The position numbers were made by a program, and so were the translations under genes. The notes beneath the pieces were generated by a model, which was not told the origin of the DNA, did no database searches, and worked only from the letters and a program-made list of their open reading frames with translations. From positions 124,001-188,000 of the forward strand of contig NZ_LZHV01000061.1 of assembly GCF_001667275.1 (NCBI RefSeq): a stretch of 64,000 nt of DNA, written 5' to 3'. Origin of the DNA: Mycobacterium sp. ACS4054. Lineage in GTDB: Bacteria > Actinomycetota > Actinomycetes > Mycobacteriales > Mycobacteriaceae. Each line of letters starts with the position of its first letter. Position 1 is the first letter of the stretch. Below, in pieces: positions 8,342-16,626 of the stretch.

Positions 8342-10047
8342 TGGTCGAGCGGGCGGGAATCGAGACCGACGTAGTCGTGGTCGGGGCGGGACCGGTCGGC
8401 CTGACGTTAGCCAATATCCTTGGCCTGCGCGGCATCCGCACGGTCGTGGTCGAAGAACGCGACACGCTGATCGACTATCCACGTGGGGTGGGGCTCGACG
8501 ACGAGGCGCTGCGGACGTTCCAGTCGGTGGGGCTGGCCGACCGGGTCGTCCCGCACACGGTGCCCAACCAGATCCTGCGTTTCGTCGACGCCAAGCGCCG
8601 CGTGCTCGCCGAAATGGCCCCGCCCGACGCGCGTTTCGGTTGGCCGAAGCGTAACGGCTTCGTCCAACCGCTTGTCGACGCCGAACTGCTGGCCGGCTTG
8701 GACCGTTTCGAGCACGTCGACGTGTGGTGGGGACGTCCGATGACGGCATGCCGGGAAGACGCCGACGGCGTGACCGTCGAACTCGGTGGCGGACGCGACC
8801 ACGAATCGTCCAGCCTACGAACGCGTTACGTGGTCGGCTGCGACGGCGGTCGCAGCATGACCCGCCGCATGATGGGCGTGTCCTTCGACGGGACGACATC
8901 CTCGACGCGCTGGCTGGTGGTCGACGTCGCCAACGACCCGCTCGGCCACCCCAACAGCGAGGTCGGCGCCGACCCCGAACGTCCGTACGCCTCGATCTCG
9001 ATCGCGCACGGAATCCGGCGGTTCGAGTTCATGATTCACGCCGACGAAACCGACGAGCAGGCCGAAGACCCGGCGTTCCTGACCCAGATGCTGGCCCGGA
9101 TGGTGCCGCACCCGGAGCGCGTCGACGTGATCCGGCGGCGCGTCTATACCCACCACTCGCGGATCGCCGGCGCGTTCCGCAAGGGCCGGCTGCTGCTGGC
9201 CGGGGACGCCGCGCACCTGATGCCGGTCTGGCAGGGCCAGGGCTACAACAGCGGAATCCGCGACGCTGCCAATCTCGGTTGGAAGCTCGCCGCGGTCGTG
9301 AGCGGCCGGGCCGACGAGAAGCTGCTGGACACCTACGACATCGAGCGGCGCAAGCACGCGCGAGCGATGATCGACCTCTCCACCATGGTGGGTCGAGTGA
9401 TCTCGCCGACCAACCGCAGGGTGGCCGGCGCGCGCGACCTCCTGGTGCGCTCCGCGTCGATCGTCCCGTCGCTCAAGCGCTATGTCCTGGAGATGCGGTT
9501 CAAACCGATGCCCCGTTACGAGCAGGGTGCCGTCGTGCACAGCGCGCCCGGGCGGGCGGATTCACCGGTGGGCACCCTGTTCATCCAGCCACGGGTCGAC
9601 ACCCGCGAGCAGCGGGACGTGTTGCTGGACGACGTAATCGGCGACTGGTTCGCCGTGCTGTGCTGGAACAACAACCCGCGCAAGATACTCGGCGACGTCG
9701 CCTTCGCGAACTGGAAAGCGCTGGGCGCGAAGTTCATTGCGCTGCGACCCCTGACCCAGCTGCATTGGACCGGACACGACGATCCCGACGTCGTGATCGT
9801 CGGCGACGGTAGCGGTGCCGTCAAATCGTGGTTCGACACCCACCAGGAGTCGGTGTTGTTCCTGCGTCCCGATCGGTGCATCGCCGGCGCCTGCATCGCC
9901 CAGCGCGCCCCCGACCTGAGCGCCGCGCTCCTTGCCGCGCTCCCCCTCACCCCGAGAGGGGGTGACACGCAAAGTGGCACTGGCTCTGTGCTGTATGTCG
10001 CACAGCCCGCTCCTGAATCTTCCGGGGCCGCCGCAGGACCTGCTTGA
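8341..10047 (+). CDS. mhpA: MhpA-like FAD aromatic hydroxylase
   Basis: A 568-residue flavoprotein monooxygenase of the PheA/MhpA group. The FAD-binding motif VVVVGAGPVGLTLA starts near residue 11 and the second FAD motif GDAAHLMPVWQGQGYNSG near residue 288, with DGGRSMTRR between. Homologues hydroxylate 3-(3-hydroxyphenyl)propionate-type rings at the ortho position using NAD(P)H and oxygen. Its 3' end runs more than 70 bases into the dioxygenase gene, so the last 25-30 residues (Gly/Ser/Ala/Pro-rich) are encoded in an overlap. Substrate specificity is unproven. Confidence 0.88.
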   Translation: MVERAGIETDVVVVGAGPVGLTLANILGLRGIRTVVVEERDTLIDYPRGVGLDDEALRTFQSVGLADRVVPHTVPNQILRFVDAKRRVLAEMAPPDARFGWPKRNGFVQPLVDAELLAGLDRFEHVDVWWGRPMTACREDADGVTVELGGGRDHESSSLRTRYVVGCDGGRSMTRRMMGVSFDGTTSSTRWLVVDVANDPLGHPNSEVGADPERPYASISIAHGIRRFEFMIHADETDEQAEDPAFLTQMLARMVPHPERVDVIRRRVYTHHSRIAGAFRKGRLLLAGDAAHLMPVWQGQGYNSGIRDAANLGWKLAAVVSGRADEKLLDTYDIERRKHARAMIDLSTMVGRVISPTNRRVAGARDLLVRSASIVPSLKRYVLEMRFKPMPRYEQGAVVHSAPGRADSPVGTLFIQPRVDTREQRDVLLDDVIGDWFAVLCWNNNPRKILGDVAFANWKALGAKFIALRPLTQLHWTGHDDPDVVIVGDGSGAVKSWFDTHQESVLFLRPDRCIAGACIAQRAPDLSAALLAALPLTPRGGDTQSGTGSVLYVAQPAPESSGAAAGPA

Positions 10048-10912
10048 CGACATCGAAGCCGCGATCGCCGACGCGCGACGGTTCGTCGCCGACTACGACC
10101 CCGAACTCGTCGTCATCTTCTCCCCGGACCACTACAACGGGTTCTTCCACAAGATGATGCCGCCCTTCTGTATCGGCACGAGCGCCAACGGGGTTGGGGA
10201 TTACGGCACCCATGCCGGCCCGCTGCACGTTCCCGAGCAGCTCGCCACCGAGTGCGCGGAAGCCGTGCTCGACGCCGGGGTCGACATCGCGGTTTCGGCC
10301 TGCATGGAGGTGGACCACGGCACCGTCCAGCCGCTCGAGAAGCTGTTCGGAGAGGCCACTTCCCGCCCGGTGATACCGATCTTCATCAACGCGATCGGCG
10401 TGCCGCTGGGGCCATTACGTCGTTGCCGTGCGCTTGGGACCGCGGTCGGCTCGTATCTGGCCACGTTGGACAAGCGGGTGTTGCTGCTGGGATCCGGCGG
10501 CCTTTCACACAGCCCGCCGGTGCCCACGCCGGCCACCGCGCCGCCGCCGGTGCTCGAGCGCATCGTGCACGGCCGGCCGATGACGGCCGAGCAGCGGCAG
10601 GCCCGGCAGGCCGCCGTGATCGACGCGGCCAAGCGCTTCGCGGCCGGCGACAGCGACCTGCAGGCGTTGAACCCGGTGTGGGATCAGCGCTTTCTCGAGA
10701 TCATCGACGGCGGGTGGCTGGACGAACTCGACCAGTGGTCGAACTCGTTCGTCGCCCACGAGGGCGGCAGCTCGGCCCAGGAAATCCGAACCTGGGTCGC
10801 GGCGTTCGCGGCGCTGGCCCGCGGCGGGCCCTACGACACCGTCGAGCGCTACTACAAACCGGCCGAAGAACTGATCGCCGGCTTCGCCATCAGAACGGCC
10901 GTGCCGAAATGA
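9974..10912 (+). CDS. mhpB: MhpB-like class III extradiol dioxygenase
   Basis: About 312 residues, close to E. coli MhpB (314). It shares CCMSHSPLL, VIFSPDHYNGFF, MPPFCIG, ACMEVDHGTVQPLE and LLLGSGGLSHSPPVP. The histidines in VDHG and GLSHSP correspond to the catalytic pair of this LigB-type family. It would cleave a catechol next to its hydroxyls using Fe(II) and oxygen, acting on the product of the MhpA-like enzyme. Start GTG 9974 keeps GAGAGGGGG at a workable distance; GTG 9962 is possible. The coding region overlaps the hydroxylase gene and ends in an ATGA overlap with the next gene. Confidence 0.92.
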   Translation: MALALCCMSHSPLLNLPGPPQDLLDDIEAAIADARRFVADYDPELVVIFSPDHYNGFFHKMMPPFCIGTSANGVGDYGTHAGPLHVPEQLATECAEAVLDAGVDIAVSACMEVDHGTVQPLEKLFGEATSRPVIPIFINAIGVPLGPLRRCRALGTAVGSYLATLDKRVLLLGSGGLSHSPPVPTPATAPPPVLERIVHGRPMTAEQRQARQAAVIDAAKRFAAGDSDLQALNPVWDQRFLEIIDGGWLDELDQWSNSFVAHEGGSSAQEIRTWVAAFAALARGGPYDTVERYYKPAEELIAGFAIRTAVPK

Positions 10913-12648
10913 CCGGCGCGGCGGACGGTTTCGACCACGTGGTCGACGTGCTCGTCGTCGGATCGGGCGGCGGAGGGATGACCGCCGCCCTGACGGCCAA
11001 CGCCGCCGGCCTGGACGCGCTGGTCGTGGAGAAGTCCTCGTACTTCGGTGGTTCCACCGCGCTGTCCGGGGGCGGCATCTGGGTGCCGGGGGCGCCCGCG
11101 CAGCGCAGGGAGGGCTACGCGCCGGCACCCGAGGGTGTGGTCGAGTACCTGCGGCGGATCACCGACGGACTCGTCAGCGAGGCGCGGATACGGCAGTACG
11201 TCGAATCCGCACCAATGATGCTCGCCTTGCTCGAACGGCTCTCCGGCTGGTGTGAATTCGTCTGGAAGCCCGGTTACGCGGACTACTATCCGGAACTTCC
11301 CGGCGGGTCCGAACTCGGCAGCACGATCAACGTGCCGCCCATCGACCTGCGCGCGCTGGGCCCCGACGAGCGGCGCCTCCTGCGACCCCTCGCACTGGCG
11401 CCCAAGGGAATCTGGCTGGGACCCAAGGAACTTCGGGCCTTCTACCGGATCCGGCAATCCTGGGCCGGCAAGGGCGTACTGCTCAAGCTGATCGCGCGGA
11501 TGGTCAGGGCGCGGGTGTTCGGCGAGCGGATGGCCGCCATCGGGCAGTCCCTGGCCGCCCGCCTCAGACTGACCATGACCGAACGTGGCATCCCGCTGTG
11601 GCTGGACTCGCCGATGACCGAGTTGCTCACCGACGCCGACGGCGCGGTGACGGGTGCGGCGGTGGAACGAAATGGAATCCAGCAGCGGATCGGCGCGCGC
11701 TGCGGCGTCATCCTGGCTTCCGGCGGCTTCGACCACGACCTGGCCTGGCGCAAGGAACTGCTGCCCGTGGTGGACCAGGACTGGAGTTTCGGTAACCCCG
11801 CCGCCATGGGAGACGGCATCCGCGCGGCCCAAAAGCTGGGCGCCGCAACCGACCTGCTCGACGAGGCGTGGTGGTTTCCCGCCATCCAATGGCCGGATGG
11901 CCGCATGCAATTCATGCTCAACGAACGCATGATGCCGGCACAGTTCATCGTCAACGGCGACGGCAAGCGCTTCATCAACGAGGCGGCGCCCTACATGGAT
12001 TTTGGCCACGCCATGATCGATGGCCACCAGAGCGGGGTCACCCACATCCCCTGCTGGCTGATCACCGACCACAGGTCGTGGAATCGCTATGTCATCGGCG
12101 GGCACCTTCCCATCCCCAAGATCCCGGGTGCGCCGGTGCCCACGGGCCGTAAGGTCCCCCGGGCTTGGCTCGAATCCGGCGTCGTCAAGGCGGCGGGGAC
12201 GTGGGAGGAGATGGCCGCCGCGATCGGCGTGCCGGCCGCGAATCTGGCCGAAACCGCCCGCCGCTTCAACGAACTCGCCCGCACGGGTCACGACGACGAT
12301 TTCCGCCGGGGCGACAGCGTCTACGACAACTACTACGGCGATCCGACCCTGCCCAACCCGAACCTGCACCCGCTGGGCGACCCGCCCTACTACGCGTTCC
12401 GGATCGTCCTCGGCGACCTCGGCACCTCGGGTGGCCTGCGCACCGACGAATACGCGCGGGTGCTGACCGACGATGACAGCGTGCTGCCCGGGCTGTACGC
12501 GGTGGGAAACACCTCCGCGCCGGTGATGGGACGCAGCTACGCCGGGGCGGGCGCCACCATCGGCCCCGCGATGACCTTCGGGTTTGTTGCGGCGAATCAC
12601 ATTGCCGCACATGCAGCCAACCGGACCCTTAATTCTCATAGGAGGTAG
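10909..12648 (+). CDS. KstD-like FAD dehydrogenase, second copy
   Basis: A 579-residue flavoprotein with FAD motif LVVGSGGGGMTAALTA from residue 15, YFGGSTALSGGGIWVPG, YADYYPELPGG and the C-terminal SYAGAGATIGPAMTFGF. These mark the 3-ketosteroid delta-1-dehydrogenase branch. It overlaps the MhpB-like gene by four bases (ATGA). Together with the copy at 5043 it suggests two ring-desaturation steps on a cyclic ketone before or alongside ring opening. Which ring bond is desaturated cannot be told. Confidence 0.87.
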   Translation: MTGAADGFDHVVDVLVVGSGGGGMTAALTANAAGLDALVVEKSSYFGGSTALSGGGIWVPGAPAQRREGYAPAPEGVVEYLRRITDGLVSEARIRQYVESAPMMLALLERLSGWCEFVWKPGYADYYPELPGGSELGSTINVPPIDLRALGPDERRLLRPLALAPKGIWLGPKELRAFYRIRQSWAGKGVLLKLIARMVRARVFGERMAAIGQSLAARLRLTMTERGIPLWLDSPMTELLTDADGAVTGAAVERNGIQQRIGARCGVILASGGFDHDLAWRKELLPVVDQDWSFGNPAAMGDGIRAAQKLGAATDLLDEAWWFPAIQWPDGRMQFMLNERMMPAQFIVNGDGKRFINEAAPYMDFGHAMIDGHQSGVTHIPCWLITDHRSWNRYVIGGHLPIPKIPGAPVPTGRKVPRAWLESGVVKAAGTWEEMAAAIGVPAANLAETARRFNELARTGHDDDFRRGDSVYDNYYGDPTLPNPNLHPLGDPPYYAFRIVLGDLGTSGGLRTDEYARVLTDDDSVLPGLYAVGNTSAPVMGRSYAGAGATIGPAMTFGFVAANHIAAHAANRTLNSHRR

Positions 12649-12650
12649 CG

Positions 12651-13958
12651 ATGAAAGTATCCCTGTTCTACGAGTTCGCCCTGCCGCGGCCGTGGGCACC
12701 CGACGACGAGCACGTCATGATGCAAGAGTGCCTCGACGAGGTGGAGGCCGCGGACAAGGCCGGCTTCTCCACCGTCTGGCTGACCGAGCACCACTTCCTC
12801 GAGGAGTACTGCCACTCGACGGCGCCCGAGATATTCCTGGCCGCAGCCAGCCAGCGGACCAAGAACATCCGGCTGGGATTCGGCATCATGCACCTGCCGC
12901 CGGTGGTCAATCACCCGGCCCGCGTCGCCGAACGCATCGCCACCCTCGACCTGCTCTCCAACGGCCGAGTCGAATTCGGCACCGGGGAATCCTCCTCAGT
13001 GGGTGAACTCGGTGGATTCAACATCGATCCCGCCGACAAGCGGGCCCAATGGGAGGAGGCCCTCGAGGTCTCGATCCGCTGCATGATCGAGGAGCCGTTC
13101 ACCGGCTTCAACGGTGAGCACGTCCAGATGCCGGCCCGCAACGTCGTTCCCAAGCCGCTGCAGAGGCCGCATCCGCCGGTCTGGGTCGCATGCACGCGGC
13201 CGGCCAGCGTGCAGATGGCCGCCCAAAAGGCTATCGGCGCTTTGAGTTTCGCCTACACCGGCCCGGGGCCGCTGACCGAGCGGGTGAACGGCTACTACAA
13301 GGAATTCGAAGAGAACGGCGTGCCCGTCACGCCGCGCATCAATCCGAACATCCTGGCCATCGGCGGCGACCTGTCGATGATGGTCGCCAAGACCGACGAG
13401 CAGGCGCTGCAACGGCTGGGGCAGGGCGGCGGCTTCTTCTCGTTCGGGATCATGCACTACTACATGACGGGGGTGCACACCCCCGGACGGACCGGCGTGT
13501 GGAAGCGGTATCTCGAAGAGGTCGAAAAGGATCCGACGCTGGCGTACGGCCCGGGGCGGGGGGCGATCGGATCGCCCACGACCGTCCGAGAATTCCTGCG
13601 CGGCTACGAGGAAAGCGGCGTCGACGAGATCATCCTGCTGCTCAACCCCCGCAGCCACGAGGGCACCATGGAGTCCATCGAGCTGATGGGCAAAGAGGTG
13701 CTGCCCGAGTTCATCGAGCGCGACGCGAAGGCGGTGGCCGAGAAGGCCAAGCGGCTCGAGCCCGTCATCGAAAAGGTGGAGGCGCGGCGGCCGGCATCCA
13801 CGGCACCGCAGTTCGACGAACGGTACTCGTTTGGCGGCCTGCCGACCGGTCGGGGCGGTAAGTTCACCGCAAGCGAGATCCCCGAAGCCATGGCGGAAAT
13901 AAACGAGGGCCGCGTGCAGGCGGCCCAGCGGTTGAAAGAACAGCAGCAGCAGAAGTGA
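12651..13958 (+). CDS. Luciferase-like (LLM) flavin-dependent oxidoreductase
   Basis: A 435-residue TIM-barrel flavin enzyme with FYEFALPRPW, TVWLTEHHFLEEY and GFGIMHLPPVVNHPARVAE, typical of bacterial luciferase-like monooxygenases using FMNH2 or F420. An excellent ribosome site, AGGAGGT, precedes ATG 12651. The C-terminus is Gln-rich (QQQQ). In this operon it could insert oxygen into a ring ketone or reduce an intermediate. Cofactor choice (FMN or F420) cannot be decided from the visible motifs. Confidence 0.85.
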   Translation: MKVSLFYEFALPRPWAPDDEHVMMQECLDEVEAADKAGFSTVWLTEHHFLEEYCHSTAPEIFLAAASQRTKNIRLGFGIMHLPPVVNHPARVAERIATLDLLSNGRVEFGTGESSSVGELGGFNIDPADKRAQWEEALEVSIRCMIEEPFTGFNGEHVQMPARNVVPKPLQRPHPPVWVACTRPASVQMAAQKAIGALSFAYTGPGPLTERVNGYYKEFEENGVPVTPRINPNILAIGGDLSMMVAKTDEQALQRLGQGGGFFSFGIMHYYMTGVHTPGRTGVWKRYLEEVEKDPTLAYGPGRGAIGSPTTVREFLRGYEESGVDEIILLLNPRSHEGTMESIELMGKEVLPEFIERDAKAVAEKAKRLEPVIEKVEARRPASTAPQFDERYSFGGLPTGRGGKFTASEIPEAMAEINEGRVQAAQRLKEQQQQK

Positions 13959-13990
13959 CTCGGTGAAGGTCGCTGAACTAGGAGACGGCC

Positions 13991-14812
13991 TTGGGAACCA
14001 TCGACGCGCTCTGGCGTTACGACGGCCGCCGGGCGGTGGTGACCGGATGCGCCTCGGGCATCGGTGGGCATGTGGTCCGCCAGCTCACGGAACTGGGTGC
14101 CGATGTCATCGGGCTGGACAAGTGCCGGCCCGACTTCGGGCTGACCGACTTCCGTGAGATCGACCTCGCTGACCGGCATTCGATCGACGACGCCGTGGCG
14201 TCGATCGGGGGACCGGTCGACGCGCTGTTCAATGTCGCCGGTGTCTCGTCGGGGATCGGTAACCCGGCGCTGGTGGCCACGGTGAATTTTTTGGGCCTGC
14301 GCCACCTGACCGAGTCGCTGGTACCGATGATGGTCGCGGGATCGTCGATTGTCAGTGTCTCATCGCTCGCCGCGGCTTCCTATCGCGAACATGCCTCGGC
14401 GGTGGCGCCCCTGCTGAACACCGCGACGATGCAGGAGGGCATCGATTGGTGCCACGCCAATCCCGAGATCTTGGGCAACGGCTACCAGCTGTCCAAAGAA
14501 GCGATCATCTTCTATACCGCGCGAAGCGCTACGCCGCTGGGCGCCAAGGGCATTCGCATCAACTGCTCGGGGCCCGGGGTCACCGAGACCCCGATCCTCG
14601 ATCAGCTGCGCACGGCCTACGGGCAGGGCTTCCTCGACGACATCCCCAAGCCCCTAGGCAGGGTTTCCGACCCCGCCGAGCAGGCGGCGGTGTTGCTCTT
14701 CTTGAATAGTGGTGCCGCCAGCTATATCACGGGGCAGATCCTCTGGGTCGACGGCGGCAACGTGGGCGCCGCGATTGCGCGTGACCTCCTAGGGCAGGAA
14801 GGAGCCCCGTGA
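13991..14812 (+). CDS. Short-chain dehydrogenase/reductase
   Basis: A 273-residue SDR with coenzyme motif TGCASGIGGHV, NVAGVSSG at the NNAG position, serine in VSVSSLAA and the catalytic YQLSK. The region between serine and tyrosine is unusually long, resembling the 3-alpha-hydroxysteroid dehydrogenase/carbonyl reductase (HsdA-like) SDRs. It starts at TTG 13991 behind AGGAGA. It overlaps the next gene by GTGA and belongs to the meta-cleavage operon. Likely oxidises or reduces a ring hydroxyl or ketone. Confidence 0.87.
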   Translation: MGTIDALWRYDGRRAVVTGCASGIGGHVVRQLTELGADVIGLDKCRPDFGLTDFREIDLADRHSIDDAVASIGGPVDALFNVAGVSSGIGNPALVATVNFLGLRHLTESLVPMMVAGSSIVSVSSLAAASYREHASAVAPLLNTATMQEGIDWCHANPEILGNGYQLSKEAIIFYTARSATPLGAKGIRINCSGPGVTETPILDQLRTAYGQGFLDDIPKPLGRVSDPAEQAAVLLFLNSGAASYITGQILWVDGGNVGAAIARDLLGQEGAP

Positions 14813-15801
14813 CCGACTTGACCGATTTCCGACGGGTCGCGCGTGACGTCTCCAATTGGGGACGGTGGGGTGACGACGACGAGCTGGGCACGCTGAACTT
14901 CATCACCGCGGACAAGATCGCCCAGGCCGCGGGTTTGGTCAGGCACGGCAAGGTGTTTCCGCTCGGCGTCGACTTCGGCGCGTCGGGGCCGCAGGGCGCC
15001 TTCGAGTTCCGGCACAACCCGGTCCACGTCATGACGGTGGACGGCGGCGACGTGAACACGCTAGCCAAGTATGGACCCAGTTGGCCACGTAACCCGTTAG
15101 CGCAGCAGCTGAGTGGCTACATGACCGCCGACAACCCGTTTCGTTTCAACGACGACATCATCATCATGCCGTTGCAGGCGGCGAGCCAGTGGGATGCGCT
15201 GTCCCATGTCTACTACGACGATCACCTCTACAACGGCTTCGCCGCGGATTCGGTGACCAGCATGGGCGCCTACCACTGTGGCATCGACAAGGTCGACGTC
15301 AAGGGCATCACGTCCCGCGGGGTGTTGCTGGATTTGGTTCGCCACCGGGGCGCCGAGATCTTCCTCGAAGCCGGCAACCCGATCTCCCCGGAAGAACTCG
15401 ACGACGTGCTTCGCGCGCAGGGCGTGACGATCGGGCGAGGCGACATCGTGCTGATCCGGACCGGTTGGTGGACAAGGTTTGCCATGACGGGGAACAAGAC
15501 CGAGGGCTACTCCGGGCTGGACTGGCGATGCGCGCAGTGGCTGCACGATCACGAGATCGCCGCGGTGGCCGCCGACAACCTTCAGGTAGAGGACCTGGTG
15601 TCGGGCGTGGAAGGAGTCACCTTTCCCCTGCACCTGCTCTGCCTGCGGGACATGGGGATGATCTTCGGCGAATACTGGGATCTCACCGCGCTGGCCGAGG
15701 ACTGCGCCGCCGACGGCGTGTACGAGTTCCAGCTCGTCGCGCCGCCCCTGCGGGTCGTCGGCGCCGTGGGCTCACCGGTGAACCCGATAGCGATCAAGTG
15801 A
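14809..15801 (+). CDS. Cyclase-family (kynurenine formamidase-like) metal hydrolase
   Basis: A 330-residue PF04199-type protein. WDALSHVYYD and GAYHCGIDKVDVKGITSRGVLLD carry the histidine and aspartate metal-site residues, and DIVLIRTGWW is typical of the family. Members hydrolyse formamides, lactones or cyclic amides with zinc or manganese. The segment around residues 160-220 matches the usual layout. GTG 14809 overlaps the SDR stop and its own TGA overlaps the next GTG, so translation is coupled. In this operon it could open a lactone ring. Confidence 0.82.
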   Translation: MTDLTDFRRVARDVSNWGRWGDDDELGTLNFITADKIAQAAGLVRHGKVFPLGVDFGASGPQGAFEFRHNPVHVMTVDGGDVNTLAKYGPSWPRNPLAQQLSGYMTADNPFRFNDDIIIMPLQAASQWDALSHVYYDDHLYNGFAADSVTSMGAYHCGIDKVDVKGITSRGVLLDLVRHRGAEIFLEAGNPISPEELDDVLRAQGVTIGRGDIVLIRTGWWTRFAMTGNKTEGYSGLDWRCAQWLHDHEIAAVAADNLQVEDLVSGVEGVTFPLHLLCLRDMGMIFGEYWDLTALAEDCAADGVYEFQLVAPPLRVVGAVGSPVNPIAIK

Positions 15802-16622
15802 TCCAGACCCGTCGCAAGACCATGTTGGTCGACGGCCTGCTCACCAGTTATCTGGAAGCGGGCGACGGCGAGCCGGTGGTGCTACTGCACGGCGGTGAGT
15901 TCGGTGCCTGCGCCGAACTCGGCTGGGAGCGCAACATCGCGGCGCTCGCCGCCCGGCACCGAGTGCTGGCGCCGGACCAGTTGGGCTTCGGGCAGTCGGC
16001 CAAGGTGATCGATTTCGTGGACGGGCGCGCGATGCGAATCCGCCACGTGGCGCGGTTCTGCCAGCTGCTCGGCATCGACTCCGCGCACTTCGTGGGCAAC
16101 TCGATGGGCGCCATCAACCTGCTCACCGACGCCACCTCGGACACGCCCCTGCTGCCGGCCCGCAGCCTGGCAATCATCTGCGGGGGCGGCGAAATTCAAC
16201 AGAATCAACACTTCGAGGCGCTGCAACAATATGACGCCACGCCGACGGGCATGCGCCGCATCGTCGAGGCCCTGTTTCACGACCCGGGATACCCCACCGA
16301 TGACGAGTACGTGCGGCGCCGGTACGAGTCCAGCACCGCGCCGGGGGCATGGGAGGCGGTGGCCGCGGCGCGATTTCGTCGCCCGGGTGCCACGCCGTCC
16401 GGCACGCCGTCGAGTGCCCGGGCGTACGAGCGCATCACGGTGCCGACGCTGGTCGTCGAGGGAGGCCACGACAAGCTCCTTCCCTCCGGCTGGGCCGCGC
16501 AGATCGCCAGGCAGATCGACGGCGCCCGCTCGGTGGTGGTCGACCGGGCGGGCCACTGCCCGCAGATCGAGCAGTCGTCGGTGGTCAACGAGTTGTTGCT
16601 GAATTTTCTGGCCGACGCCTGA
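15798..16622 (+). CDS. Alpha/beta hydrolase, second in the meta-cleavage operon
   Basis: About 274 residues with HGGEFGAC at the oxyanion position, nucleophile elbow GNSMGA (S102), an acid in VEGGHDKLLP and the catalytic histidine in DRAGHCPQIE. Resembles C-C hydrolases or esterases of aromatic pathways. GTG 15798 overlaps the previous TGA (GTGA); ATG 15822 is an alternative. It ends the operon and converges with the multicopper oxidase gene 4 bases later. Having two hydrolases in one operon suggests two hydrolytic steps. Confidence 0.85.
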   Translation: MIQTRRKTMLVDGLLTSYLEAGDGEPVVLLHGGEFGACAELGWERNIAALAARHRVLAPDQLGFGQSAKVIDFVDGRAMRIRHVARFCQLLGIDSAHFVGNSMGAINLLTDATSDTPLLPARSLAIICGGGEIQQNQHFEALQQYDATPTGMRRIVEALFHDPGYPTDDEYVRRRYESSTAPGAWEAVAAARFRRPGATPSGTPSSARAYERITVPTLVVEGGHDKLLPSGWAAQIARQIDGARSVVVDRAGHCPQIEQSSVVNELLLNFLADA

Positions 16623-16626
16623 CCTG

